Shown here: in pieces, positions 17,817 to 29,600 of the stretch | Numbering within the stretch: the stretch's first letter is position 1 | Layout of the letters: the number at the start of each line of letters is the position of its first letter | Assembly (NCBI RefSeq): GCF_018531495.1 | Contig: NZ_JAHDTI010000002.1 | Coordinates: forward strand, 434,001 to 498,000 | From: Nonomuraea sediminis | GTDB lineage: Bacteria > Actinomycetota > Actinomycetes > Streptosporangiales > Streptosporangiaceae | DNA: 64,000 bases | Direction of reading: 5' to 3' | Program-made: the position numbers and the translations under genes | Notes under the pieces: model-generated | Databases searched by the model: none | What the model saw: only the letters and a program-made list of their open reading frames with translations | Told to the model about the DNA's origin: nothing

Positions 17817-18503
17817 TTACAACCTGTTCTCTATGACCGTCTTCACGTCCAGCAGGTGGGAGCGCATCCGCTCCTCCGCCTGGGCGGCGTCGCGTGCCTC
17901 GATGGCCTCGAGGATGGCCAGGTGCTCGTCGAAGTCGCGGCGCCGGTCGTCGAAGATCTGCAGGATCTGCTGCTGCTCGGGCCCGTGGATGGTGAGCAGC
18001 GAGTCGACGACCTCGTGCAGCACGCTGTTTCCCGCCAGCCGTGCCGTCGCCCGGTGAAAGGTCATGTTGGCCTCGTGCAGTTCCGCGTCGTGGCCGCGCA
18101 GATGCCTGCCCGCCTCCTCCAGCACGTTCCTGAGAGACTCCAGATCCTCTCGGGTCGCGTGCTCGGCGGCCATCGCCGACAGCGGCGGCTCGATCACGAT
18201 GCGGGCGCCGAGCAGCTCGAGCAGCTGGGCGCCGGCCATCTCACGCATGTTCGGGTTGGGGAGCACGAGCCGCTCGATGTCGGCTCCGACATAGATGCCG
18301 GAGCCGTGCCGCATCTCGATGGCCCCGGTGGCCTCGAGCCTGCGCAGCGCCTCGCGCAGCGTCGGGGTGGTGACGGCGAAGCGCTGGGACAGCTCCCTGG
18401 TCGACGGCAGCCGGTCTCCCGGCCGGTGCCCACCCTCTCGGATGAGCTCCAGCATGCGCTCGGTCAGAGCATCGGACAGTGTGGGCCGCGTCACCTCGGA
18501 CAT
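17817..18503 (-). CDS. GntR family (FadR/FCD subfamily) transcriptional repressor of the catabolic locus
   Basis: The 228-residue regulator has an N-terminal winged HTH (about 5-75, RPGDRLPSTRELSQRFAVTTPTLREALRRL) and a helical FCD ligand domain (about 90-225). FCD domains usually bind organic or sugar acids with a metal, which suits a pathway running through an acid sugar. The start is five bases from the palindrome at 18508-18522, so it very likely represses itself and the whole downstream operon. The near-identical site at 4626-4640 extends its control to the plus-strand arm. Confidence 0.92.
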   Translation of the reverse strand: MSEVTRPTLSDALTERMLELIREGGHRPGDRLPSTRELSQRFAVTTPTLREALRRLEATGAIEMRHGSGIYVGADIERLVLPNPNMREMAGAQLLELLGARIVIEPPLSAMAAEHATREDLESLRNVLEEAGRHLRGHDAELHEANMTFHRATARLAGNSVLHEVVDSLLTIHGPEQQQILQIFDDRRRDFDEHLAILEAIEARDAAQAEERMRSHLLDVKTVIENRL

Positions 18504-18507
18504 ATCA

Positions 18508-18522
18508 AGTCATCTAATCACT
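18508..18522. promoter_or_regulatory. GntR operator candidate, copy 2
   Basis: AGTCATCTAATCACT shows the same AGTnATnnnATnACT symmetry as the site at 4626-4640. It lies in the 47-bp region between the divergent starts of the GntR gene and the alpha/beta hydrolase, five bases from the GntR ATG. The position would let bound repressor block its own promoter and perhaps that of the hydrolase. Confidence 0.7.
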
Positions 18523-18550
18523 TAATCCAACGCGCGTCTATGATTCGCCC

Positions 18551-19636
18551 ATGAAACGGTTTCTGGCCTGGGCCGCGGCCATCGTGCTGTTACTGGCGGT
18601 GGCGGGCGTCGCCGGAGCGGGCTGGTACTACTCCGGCATGGTCATCGACCCCTCGCACGGAGACTCCTATCCCCTGGAGGTCACCGCGGTCACCGACGAC
18701 CAGGTGACGCTCAAGGGCGAGGCCACCGAGCCCGGCACCTACGGCCTGACCTGGCAGGGCGGCAACGCCACCGTCGGCCACGTCATCTCCGCCGGCCAGG
18801 GCTCGGTCACCCGCGAGCTGGTCAAGGTACGGCAGGGCGAACTGAAACCCGGGGTCCGCGCCTACCTGGACCGGTGGATGTACGGCGACCCCTCCGATCC
18901 CACGGCGGCGCTCGGCCTGCCGTACAAGAGGGTGTCGATCAAGGGGTATCCGGCCTGGCAGACCCCCGGCGACTCGAAGACGTGGGTGATCGCGGTGCAC
19001 GGGCGCAACGCGAACGCCTCGGAGGCGCTGCGGTTCGTGCCGACCTTCCACAGCCTGGGGATGCCGGTGCTGGGGATCAGCTACCGCAACGACCCCGGCG
19101 CGCCGGCCGGCGACGGCAAGTACCACCTGGGCGAGACCGAATGGGAGGACGTGGGCTCGGCGATCGCCTACGCCAAGACGCAGGGCGCCACCGGCGTGAT
19201 CCTCTACGGCATGTCGATGGGCGGCGGGATCGTCCCGATGACCGCCCGCAGGCTGCCCAGCGAGCCGATCAAGGGCCTGATCCTGGACAGCCCCGTCATG
19301 GACTGGAACGCCCCGATCGAGCTGGGCGCCAAGCAGCAGGGAGTCCCGCTGTGGCTGGCCTCGGTCGGCAAGTGGGTGATCTCGCTGCGCACCGGGGTGT
19401 CCTTCGACGACATCGACCAGGTACGGCACGCCAAGGAGTTCAAGGCGCCGATGCTGATCTTCCTCGACGATGACGACGACACGGTGCCGATCGGGCCCTC
19501 GCTGGCGTTCGCGAAGGCCCGGCCGGACCTGGTGACGCTGTTCCGCACCCGCGGCGGCGGCCACGTCGGCTCGTGGAACGTCGACCCGGCACGCTACGAG
19601 CAGGCGCTGCGCGACTTCGTCAAGCGCGTCGGCTAG
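18551..19636 (+). CDS. Alpha/beta hydrolase with N-terminal membrane anchor or signal
   Basis: The 361-residue protein begins with a strong hydrophobic segment (residues 5-25) that either anchors it or is cleaved. The hydrolase core carries nucleophile GMSMGG (Ser near 224), an Asp in the DDDDDTVP run (near 311) and the His in GGGHVGSW (near 337), a complete triad. The substrate is unknown. It is divergent from the GntR gene and may share the operator, but it does not obviously belong to the sugar pathway. Its stop overlaps that of the convergent HopA1-like gene by four bases. Confidence 0.82.
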   Translation: MKRFLAWAAAIVLLLAVAGVAGAGWYYSGMVIDPSHGDSYPLEVTAVTDDQVTLKGEATEPGTYGLTWQGGNATVGHVISAGQGSVTRELVKVRQGELKPGVRAYLDRWMYGDPSDPTAALGLPYKRVSIKGYPAWQTPGDSKTWVIAVHGRNANASEALRFVPTFHSLGMPVLGISYRNDPGAPAGDGKYHLGETEWEDVGSAIAYAKTQGATGVILYGMSMGGGIVPMTARRLPSEPIKGLILDSPVMDWNAPIELGAKQQGVPLWLASVGKWVISLRTGVSFDDIDQVRHAKEFKAPMLIFLDDDDDTVPIGPSLAFAKARPDLVTLFRTRGGGHVGSWNVDPARYEQALRDFVKRVG

Positions 19637-20682
19637 AGGTGCTGTGCAGGCCGGTCCGCGTCGACCTTCGCCGCCCTGAAGGCGTCCGCGACCAGCTTGG
19701 CGAAGGCGGCCTTGTCGGTGACGTTCGGGTTCTTCTCGATCACGTCCGCGATGATGTCGCGGCGCGTCTTGGTGAAGCTGCCCTTGAGCGTGCTCACGTA
19801 GTACTTGGGCTCCTCGGACCAGGCGATGCCGGGTGCGACCCGCGAATAGAACGGGGCGAAGGCCGTCTCACGATCGCTCGGCTTGGCCGCCTTCTCGATG
19901 GTCGCGGCGATGGCGTCGCCGACCTTGTCCGAGCTGTCCGGTGTGTCGTCGGTCCTGTAGTAGACGACGAGCTTGTCGTACTTGACCTTGTCCGTGTTGC
20001 CCTGTTTGCCGGACAAGTACACCTTGAACTGGCGGACATAGGGTCCGACATCCTTGTCCCCGTAGAGCGTGGTGAGCGCTTCGGACACCCTGAGCGCGGC
20101 CTCCTGGGTCTTGACGTTGACGATGATGCGCCGTGCCTTGCCGGGCAGGTCCGCCTTGGTCCCGGGGTAGGTGTCGTTGTAGACGCGGAAGTAGTCGCCG
20201 TCGGCCAGCTTCGCCTCGACGGCCTTCGGATCCGTCGACCCCGAGGACCTCAGGGCCTGGCTGGTCACCCGGTAGAGCTGCTTTCCCTTGGCGACGAAGG
20301 TCTGGAAGTCCTTGAGCGCGATGGGCGCCTTGAGGTAGTCGGTGGTCCCCTTGCCCATGAAGGAGTACAGCCGCTTCCTCAACTTGGGTTCCAGCCTCTG
20401 CTGGCCGTTGGCCTCGTAGAACCGGTCGTAGATCTTGTCGAGCGCGCTCGCGTTGGCCTCGACGTCCGCGTCGTACCGGTCCTTCGGGGTGTCCAGGGAC
20501 CTGCCGACGTCGACGGAGATGTCCGGCCCCTTCGACCGCTTGGTCTTCGTCTTGGCCACCGGTACCGGCGTGGGTCCCGTCGAACCCTGGGTGGGCGTCG
20601 TCGCCTGCTTCTTGACCTTGTTGCGGGTGGTCTTCTTCTTCCGCTTCCTCTGACTCTTCTGCGCCGTGCCTGTTGTTGACAT
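19633..20682 (-). CDS. HopA1-like effector-family protein
   Basis: The 349-residue protein has a very basic, disordered N-terminus (QKSQRKRKKKTTRNKVKKQ) to about residue 55 and then a globular domain. Segments DYFRVYN, RRIIVNVKTQEAALRVSEAL and YDKLVVYYRTDD resemble the HopA1 effector domain, which occurs in type III effectors and in many actinomycete proteins of unknown role. It has no signal peptide. The start is 13 bases downstream of the TcA-like gene, so they are co-transcribed. The basic tail could serve as a translocation tag or nucleic-acid contact. Family assignment is by eye and moderate. Confidence 0.6.
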   Translation of the reverse strand: MSTTGTAQKSQRKRKKKTTRNKVKKQATTPTQGSTGPTPVPVAKTKTKRSKGPDISVDVGRSLDTPKDRYDADVEANASALDKIYDRFYEANGQQRLEPKLRKRLYSFMGKGTTDYLKAPIALKDFQTFVAKGKQLYRVTSQALRSSGSTDPKAVEAKLADGDYFRVYNDTYPGTKADLPGKARRIIVNVKTQEAALRVSEALTTLYGDKDVGPYVRQFKVYLSGKQGNTDKVKYDKLVVYYRTDDTPDSSDKVGDAIAATIEKAAKPSDRETAFAPFYSRVAPGIAWSEEPKYYVSTLKGSFTKTRRDIIADVIEKNPNVTDKAAFAKLVADAFRAAKVDADRPAQHL

Positions 20683-20695
20683 CGGTTGCCTCCCG

Positions 20696-23600
20696 TCACA
20701 CCGCTCGATAGGTCAGCACCAGGCCGACACCGGTCAGGGCGGCCGTGTCGCCGTCCGGGACGAGGATCCACGGCTGCCCGCCCACGCTCAGCCCCGGCGT
20801 GGCGAGCAGCTTGCCGTCGGTCAGGGTGAGCCTGCGGTCGCCGTTGAGCAGGAAGCGCGGCTGCGCCCCCTGGTAGGTGGCGAAGACGCCGGTGATCTGG
20901 CGGCCGCTGATGCCGGGCAGCTGCTGCGGGGTGATCGCCAGCTCCAGCGCCTCGGCCTCGCCGGAGGTGAAGGCGTCCCACGCGTCGGGGAAGTCGGTGG
21001 CCACGTCGAGGTAGCGGGCAGCCTGGTAGGGCCTGAGCATGCCCTTGACCGCCTGGGCGAAGAGCGCGCCGCCCTGTTCGGCCGTGTACTTCAGCACCAG
21101 CGTGACGTCGGTCAGCGCCGCCGTGGCGGGCATCTCCACGCGCCATCTGGAGACCGCGCCGGTGCCCTCGAAGGGCAGGTAGCGGTCGTCGTCGAAGCGG
21201 AGCTCGAACAGGCCGTTGTTGTCGCGTCCCTCCTCCAGGTCCGACAGCGCGATCTGCTCGCTGGTGCGCCAGTCGGCCCTGAGCGTGTCCGGCTGGGTGC
21301 CCTTGGGGTCCAGCAGGTACTTCACGGCCTTGGCGTCGGCGGCCAGGACGAGCTTGTTGTCGAGCTGGGTAAGGGTGGCGTTGATGCCGAGCGGACCGTC
21401 GGCTCCCTCGAAGGTGACGGTGACCGTACGGATGCGGCGCCGGTAGTGGCCGGGGAAGTCGCGGTCGAACAGCGCCTCGGTGAGGGCGAACTCGCACCGG
21501 CCCGTCGTGCGCAGCGCGATGACGGCCAGCGGGTCGAGGGCCAGCAGCGACACCCGTTTGGTGATCTCCAGGCCGCGGCCGTCGCCGTCGACGTAGGCCT
21601 TGCCGAGCCGTTCCAGGTCCAGGCTGAGGCTCTCGCCGGCCAGCAGGCCGCTGCGGCGGCTGTCCCAGTAGACCGGCTGGATGTAGGAGTCGCCGGCGCC
21701 GCGCTCGAACTGGTAGGCCCGCTCGGCCGACCGCGCCATCTCGTAGGCCAGGTGGTAGGCCTGGAAGTAGAGCGTGGACAGCCGGCCGGACATCCATCGG
21801 TACAGGTCGGCGGTGCCGAACTTGTCGCGCAGGAAGCCGGCGATCGCCTCCTGGTTGGCGATCTCCTGCCTGGTGACCTCCAGCTCGTGCTTCGCGGCGG
21901 CCAGCTGGTGCTCGGCGCCGGCCACCTGGTGGCCGAGCTGCTTGAAGTCGGCCTTGGCCATGCCGAGCTGCAGGTTCCAGTCCTGCTGCAGCCGGGTGAA
22001 CTCGTTGGCCAGCCCCATCAGCTCGCCAGTCACGCTGTAGGCCTCGCTGAAGGCGGTCGTGACGTCGGCCACCTTGTCCAGGGCCTGGCCGACCTCCTCA
22101 CCGCCGTAGGAGGTGCCCAGGATGAACGCGCCGAGCAGGACCTCCGGCACGCCGAACGCCACCGCCGAGCCGATCTTCAGCCCGGCCGCCACGAAGTGCG
22201 CGGTCGCGGCCTGGGTGAGATTCTCGATCTGCGCCTGCTGGTAGGGCGTCATGCCATCGGTGATCTGCTGCTCGAAGTGCGTGACCCGCCCGGCCGCGCC
22301 CTCCTTGGCCGCCTCAAGCTCCTGCAGCGTCTCGGCGGCGGCGCGGACCTGGGCCTCCTTGATCTGCCTGGTCAGGGCGAGGACGGCGGCCTCCTGCCGG
22401 TTCTGCAGCAGGGTCAGCTCCTCCTGGTCGCGCCGCTCGAGCACGCTGAGCAGGTCGTTGCCGAGCTGGGTGACCCGGTCGACGAGGTCCTGCGCCTTCC
22501 TGAACAGGAACGCGAACCGGTAGGACGGCACGGCCGCCCTGAGCGAGGTGGGCAGCTGGTCGACCGGGACGCCCGCGGCGGCTCCGCGGACCAGGCTCAT
22601 CACGTCGGCGGGCGGCTCGAACAGCGGCACCGGCTGGCTGACGCCGGTGATGTCGAGCGACTGCCTGATCTTCCACAGCCGGTCCTCGACCCTCGTCCAG
22701 TACTCGGCGAACGTGGTGTTGTCCGGGATGAAGAAGTAGCGGTTGGCGATGCTGCCGTGGATGGCGCCCGCCCCCTCCAGGAGGGCGCCACCCCCGGTGA
22801 GCTGCCAGAGCTTGTCGTCCTCGCTCTCTTCCTGCCCGTCGAGGCTGCCGTAGCTGCTCGCGGGCGCCAGCGCCCGGGTGCCGAGGTTCTCCGGCCGGTC
22901 ACCGAGCAGGTCGTAGGCGAAGATGTAGAGCATCCTGGCCTCGTCGATGCTCTCGCCGGTGTACTGGCGGAAGAGCATGTCGCCCCAGTCGAGCAGGTTG
23001 TCGACGTAGGACATGACCACCGCCCTGCGGTAGGCGCCCGGCCGCAGCTCGGCGATCGCGTGCGGGTCGAACGGGTCCTCCAGGTAGGCCTTGAGCATGC
23101 TGCCCCGGTCGCCCATGAGCGCGTACTGCCGCCGCAGCCGCTTGACCATGGCCAGCCGTTCGAGCAGCGCCGCCGCGGTGACGGGATCCAGCGTCCGCTC
23201 GATGGCGTCGAGCCCGGTGCCGGCCAGGCCTTGGAGGAAGTCGACCTCCTTGGCGGTGAGGTCGCGCACCTGCTGGAAGGCCGGGGCCAGCGTCTCCAGC
23301 TTGGCCAGGATCTGCTCGAGCCCCGGCGCCTCGATCGCGAGCCGCTGGACCTCGCTGCGGCAGCTGGACACCAGGGCCGCCACGTCGATCTCCAGGAACG
23401 GCAGGAAGCGCCAGTACCTGTTCGGCTCCGTCGGGTCGAAGACGTAGTCGTACCAGTGGCGCGCGTCCTCGAAGCGCTGGGCCTCGTTGAGCGCCCCGGC
23501 GATCAGCAGCGGCGCGTGGAAGAAGATCTCCCAGTAGTAGATGCCGTTGGCGCTCTGGAAGTCCAGGTGCGTGCTGGCCGGCGTGCCCGCCTTGTGCACC

Positions 23601-26600
23601 TGGGGCCGCACCTGGATCGTGGTCGGGTTGGACGTGGTCGGGCTGAAGGCGGGCAGCTCGTCGGTCTCCTGCGTGGCCGGGTCGAGCAGGGCGTCCACGC
23701 CGCCGGTCAAAAGCTCTCTGTTGAGCTTGTAGGCGGTGCTGGAGGTGAGCCGGATGATCTCGTGCGGCAGCGCCGCGAGCTCGTACGGCACCGGGACCTC
23801 GACCGTCTTGGAGTAGCGGGCGTAGCCTCCGCTGCCGGTGAACAGGAACAGTTTGTCGCTGTCCAGCGCCCCGGTGAAGCCGTCGGGCAGCCCGCCCCAG
23901 TTCCCGCTGACCGGGTTGAACGTCTTCACCACGTCAAGTTCGGCGCCCGCGGACAGGACGGCGTAGTCGCCGCCGGAGAAGGCGTAGTTACTGAAGACGG
24001 CCTTGATCGGGCGGTTCAGGGTCTTGGGGTAGCCGTCGTCGATCGCGTCGGGCACCGTGCCGTTCAGCGTGTAGCGGACGTAGTCGGTGCCGCTGGTCAG
24101 GTAGAGCTTGCCGCCGTCGACGTAGGCGGCGTCGACGGTGCCGGTGCGGGTGATGTTGGTGTCGACCTTGCCCAGGTCCCGGGTCGGCTGGGGTTTGTCG
24201 CCCGTGAAGGCGTAGGTGCCCGCCGCGTTGTCGAAGAAGTAGGCGCCGTTGCGGTAGCCGAACCCGACCACAGGCCCGGACTGCGGCAGGCCCTCCTCGT
24301 TCTTGGCTAGCGGCTTGGGGTAGCCCTTCTCGGGCATCCCCTCGGGCGTCAGCCGTACGTACTGGTCGCCCGCGATCAGGTAGAGGTGGTTGCGCAGCAC
24401 GATCGCCGAGTCCGCCTTCACCGGCCATCGGTCCACCGGCGGGAAGACGCCCCGTTCGCGGGAGAAGAAGTACTCGATCCCGTTCCAGGTCACGGCCGCG
24501 TCGATCCTGCTCCACTGCGGCAGGTTGTCGGGGTTCGTCTCGATCCGCTGGGGATAGCCGGTGTCCAGCGGGCCGAACGGCTTGCCGTTGGTGTAGCGGT
24601 AGTACTCGTTGCCGGAGAACAGGAACGTCTGGTTCCCGCGCACCAGCACCGCGTCCACCACGCCGGTCCTGGTCAGGTTGTTGGCCTTGATCCCCCACCG
24701 CTCGGCGATCGGCTGCCTGGCCTGCCGCGTCGCGGTCTTGCCCTTCGGCACCAGGACGAAGACGTGGGCCTGGTTGTCGAAGAACGCCCTGGTCCCGTCC
24801 GGCAGTTCGACGGCCGCGTCCACCCGGTCCCAGGTTGTGGGCAGCCCGTCCTCGTTGCCCTTGAGGGGCAGTACGGTGACCTGCGCCGAGGGCGGCGTGA
24901 TCGGCCGGCACAGGAAGCTGCCGCCTTTGTGGTCGACGCTCAGCCACGCCTCGTCCGGGCTGTTGAAGCGCGCCACGCCGGCCTGGTCGACGGGCTCGGC
25001 GAAGATGCTGTCCAGCCGCGCCGCCTGGACCGGCGGGTCGGCGTCGGCCACCTTGACCGCGTACAGCTCGGGCGTGAGCACGTAGGACGACTTGGCCCGC
25101 CCCTTCGGCCCGGTGTAGGTGCAGGTGACCATGATCGAGTCGTGGTCGCCGACCCGCGAGGCCTCGACGAACAGGGTGACGCCGGTGATCGCCCCGTCCT
25201 GGATCTCCTCGGCGGGCAGCACCTGGGGGGCCACCCACTCCTGGTTCAGGTTGTAGAAGGAGTAGCAGATCTTGACCCGGTGCTTGGGTGCCGGCGCCGA
25301 GACGGTCTGATTGTTGGCGTCCTTCTTGGCGACGGTGATCGTCGTGCTCTGCGTCTCGGGAGCCACGGCCTCGACGACCGTCCAGAACACGAAGACGCGG
25401 CCGAAGGCGTGCACGGGCTGCACCTTCTCGGCGTCGATCTGCAGGTCCACCTTGAGCCACGGTCCCCAGGTGGCCGACAGCTTCTCGCCGTCCCTGAACT
25501 CGGCGCCGCGGTAGTAGAAGCGCCTGGGCTCGGTCCTGGTCCTGCCGAACAGCACCAGCCGCCGGGTGCCTGGCTCCGCCTCCTGGTAGACGTAGCCGCC
25601 GGCGATGGCGAGCCTGGACACCTCGGTGTACTCGTCCAGGTAGCGCTTGTAGGCCTTCTGCACGGTCTCGGGGGTGATCTCGCCCTGCAGCAGGTCGCTC
25701 TCCAGCGCCTCGAACGCCGGGGTCTTGCTCGCCCGCAGCTCGGGCCGCAGGTAGTTCTCGGGGTAGAGGAAGACCTTCCTGTTGGCCTCCCAGACGCGGT
25801 AGTTCTTCATCCACCGCCACAGGGTCTTGAGCCGTTCGCGTCCCGGCTCGTCGGCCTGCTCCAGGTCGAGCAGGCAGCGGTGCAGGTAGAGCTGGGTGGC
25901 CGCGATGGCCTCCCTGACCCGGGAGGTCCTGCCGGCGGAGCCCATGTCGACGTCGATCAGGTAGCGCTCGAACAGCTCGCGCGAGGTGTGCAGGTCCAGC
26001 TGCGCGATCACGGTGGGGACGAGCACGTCCCGCTTGATCACGTTCAGCTCGTCGTGCACCACGGACGGGTCCACGCCTCCCGAGAAGCCGTCACCGTAGA
26101 TCTTCGACGGCGGCTTGCCCAGCTTGCCGGCCATGGCGAACAGCTCGGCGAGCCGGAGCAGGAACTCGATCTCGCCCTCGTGCCGCGGCAGCAGCGTGCT
26201 GTTGCGCCTGGCCCACCTGATCTCGTCGACGTCCCAGCCGAACCGCTCGGCCAGGAACTGGTAGGGGTCCTCCAGCCGGACGAACCCGCCCACGTCCAGG
26301 CGGGCGAAGGCGCTGATCGTCCGCACGTCGTTCAGCCGGTGGTCGGCCGCGTCCGCCCAGCCGTTCCTGAACGTCCGCGCGTGCGCGCGATCCCTGACGT
26401 ACCGCTCGCCCTTGACCAGGTAGGTGTGCCCGTCGAAGGCGAAGGCCCCGTCGATGCCCGCCTCGAAGTCCTGCGGCAGGTCACCCCAGTCGTCCTTGAT
26501 TGTCCGCGGATACCCTGGGTCGGCGAAGTCCAGGTCGTGGGTGTAGCGGACGTACTGGTCGCCGCGGAAGGCGTACAGCGCCCCGTCGGCGCCGGTGCAG

Positions 26601-29600
26601 GCCCCGTCGAGCCCCGGCGAGTCCGCGAACGCGTTGCGGATCCTTCCCCAGGTCCCGCCCGGCTTCCCGGCGAAGAAGTACGGCCTGCCGTCCATGCCGA
26701 AGAAGGCGGCGTCGAAGCCGTCCCCGGTGGCGCCCAGCTCGGCGGACCCGTCGACGGCCCGCGGGTACCCCTCGTCGGCGAGCTGGTAGCCGGTGCCGGT
26801 GTAGCGCACGTACTGGTCGCCGGCCAGCACGAAGGTGTGCTCGTCGGTGACCAGTGCCGCGTCCGCCCTGCCCCGCTCGACCAGCACGTTGCGCACCCGC
26901 CCGAACCTGGTCAGGTCGTAGGTGGCCGAGGCCGCCCTGGACACCGCGTGGCAGGCGCCGTTGACGAAGACGTACACGGTGCGGTCGTTGGCGACCACGG
27001 CGTCGATCGTCCTGTCCGTCAGGTCGTCCTCGAACGACTCGGGCAGGTTGGCGAACGTCTCCTCCTTGCGCAGGTTCCCCGTGATCGGCTTCGGGTAGCC
27101 GGGGTCGACGTTCTGGTAGTCGGCGGTGGAGTAGCGGACGTAGCGGTCGCCGGAGAACAGGTAGGTGGTGCCGCGGTGGACGACCGCGGCGTCGACCGTG
27201 GTGATCGGGTTCGGCGGCAGGCCCCAGTGGTCCCTGATGGGCGCGCGGGCCGACAGGACGCCGTCGGCGTAGCGGGTGAACTCGTCCTCGTAGAAGAAGC
27301 AGACCGAGCCGTCGGTGGCGGTGAAGGCGGCCTTGATGCCGGGGCGCAGGCCGTGCCAGACCTGCTCGATGGGACGCGGGTAGGACCCGCGGGCCGCCCG
27401 CTCGTCGTAGGGCAGGCATCGCTTGCCGTACACCAGCAGCATGGTGTCGCCCTCGAACAGGACGGCGTCCGGGATACCGTCCTGGCCCCAGAACGTGGCG
27501 TCGGTGGTGCCCGGCCGGCCGTCGACGACGTAGCGGATGTTTCCTGACACGTCCGGGTACTCGAAGAGGTGGTTCTTGCCGTCGCGGACGTAGGCGAGGC
27601 GGACGCTGGTCAGGCCCCAGGTGGGCTCGATGGGCCGCGGGTCGCCGCCGTCGGCGAAGAACTGGTCGCCGGAGAACAGGTAGGTCTTCCCATCCTTGCC
27701 GACGAAGGCGGCGTCGACAGTGTTGTCCTGATAGATCGTGTTGCGCTGCCTGCCCCACTCCTCGGCGAGCGGGTACGCGCGGGCCTGGTCCACGTTGTAG
27801 CAGGCGGTGCCCTTGAACAGGTAGGTGTTGCCGTCGGCGCCCTTGAGCACGCCGCTGAGGGAGGCGCGGAAGTCCTCAGGGACCTTCCTGAGCGTCCTGG
27901 GCCGATACGGCTCGGCGGAGACGATGTCGCCCTCGATCGAGGAGCTGCGGACCCAGCCGTCAGAGCGCTCGATCATCAGCGTGCCGTCCTCGAGGAACGC
28001 GCAGCTCATGGGCTCGACGTCGTAGCGGGCGTGCAGGCTGTCGGAGACCACGTGGCAGCTCGTGCCGGAGAACAGGCAGACGTTGCGGCGGTCGGCCAGC
28101 GCGGCGTCCACGCCGGTGAGCGTCACCGGCAGGTTGGCCAGGCGCGGCTCCGTGCCGAGGTCCGACAGGGCGCGCGGGTAGCCGTCGGCCACGTAGCGGT
28201 AGTCGGTGCCGTGGTAGCGGACGTACTGGCCGCCGGAGAACAGGTACGTCTCCTCGCCGGCCACGAGGGCCGCGTCCACCCGCTTGGCCACGTTGTTGAC
28301 GACCCTGCCCCACATGCCGGTGATCGGGGCCGGGTATCCGTCGTCGACCTCGGTGTAGTCGCTTCCCGAGTACCGGACGTAGTGGGACCCGGAGAAGACG
28401 TAGGTGCGGCCGTCCTGGCCCGCGAAGGCGGCGTCGACCTTGGTGAACGGGATGCTGTCCCAGTGCTCGGCCAGCCGCCTGGGCTCCGACCACCAGCGTT
28501 CCCTGCTGTCGTAGACGACGAAGCGGTCGCCGTCGAACAGGTACGTCAGGCCGTCCCTGCCGGTGAAGACGGCGTCCACGGTGGTGAAGCCGGGGATGTT
28601 CCACCAGTTGTCGGAAAGCGGGCGCGGATAGCCGGTGTCGGGCGTCCGGTAGTCCTTGGTGGAGTAGCGGACGTACTGGTCGCCGCTGAACAGGTAGGTC
28701 GTGCCGTCCAGGACGAAGGCGGCGTCCACGCGGGTGAGCCCGCCCCAGTCGCCGGCGATCGAGCGCGGGTAGCCCTGGTCGACCGTGGTGTACTCGTCGC
28801 CGGTGTAGCGCAGGTAACGGTCGCCGCTGAACAGGTAGGTCCGGCCGTCGAGCCCGACGAAGGCGGCGTCGACCGTGCCGCTCATGGGGGCGAGCGTGCC
28901 CCAGGTGTCGCCCTCCCTGATCAGGTGCAGGACGCCGTTGGCGTCCTTGAAGGCGGCCTGGACGCCGGTCTCCCGCCAGCGCTGCGGGTAGCCGTCGTCG
29001 ACGCACACGCCGTCGTTCTCCAGGTCGTCGGAGTAGCGGACGACCTGGTCGCCGGAGACCAGGTAGTGGGCCGAGCCGTCGGTGTAGGCGGCGGCGATGG
29101 ACGTGGCCTGCTCGAAGACGTTCCTGATGCGGCCCCACGGCTCCGTCGGGTAGTGGAAGCGACCTTCGCGGTCCTGGAAGAGCGGGACCTGGCCCTCCCA
29201 GGTGCGCGGGAAGCCCTCGTCCACGACCGTGTAGTCGCCGGTGGAGTAGCGGACGTACTGGTCGCCGCTGATCACGTAGGTGCGGCCGTCCTTGTCGACG
29301 AACGCTGCGTCGATCTTCCTCATGTCGTCGAAGGCGTTCCTGACCTTGCCCCACACCTGGTCGCGGGCCGCCCAGCGGGTGCCGCCCGGCGCTCTGACCA
29401 GGGCCTGCGCCCCGCCGACGAGCCATTCCTCGCCGTCCGGCCGTACGAACGCCGCCTCGACCCTGGCCAGCCCGCCGAGGTGCGGCTTGGGTCGGGGGTC
29501 GGTCAGCAGGCCGGTGGCCTTGACATAGGTCCAGTAGCCGTCGGGGCCGAACAGGTAGACGTTGCCGTCAGCGCTGTCCAGCAGCGCGTCGAAGCGGTCC

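Noticed and set aside
20666..24310. Kilobase-long open frames on the plus strand inside the TcA-type gene
   Set aside because: They are shadows created by GC bias in the repeat-rich minus-strand gene, with no family motif or ribosome site.
23800..29600. CRISPR-like periodic repeats
   Set aside because: The periodicity comes from coding hemopexin units of variable length within one frame; there are no identical direct repeats with unique spacers and no cas genes.
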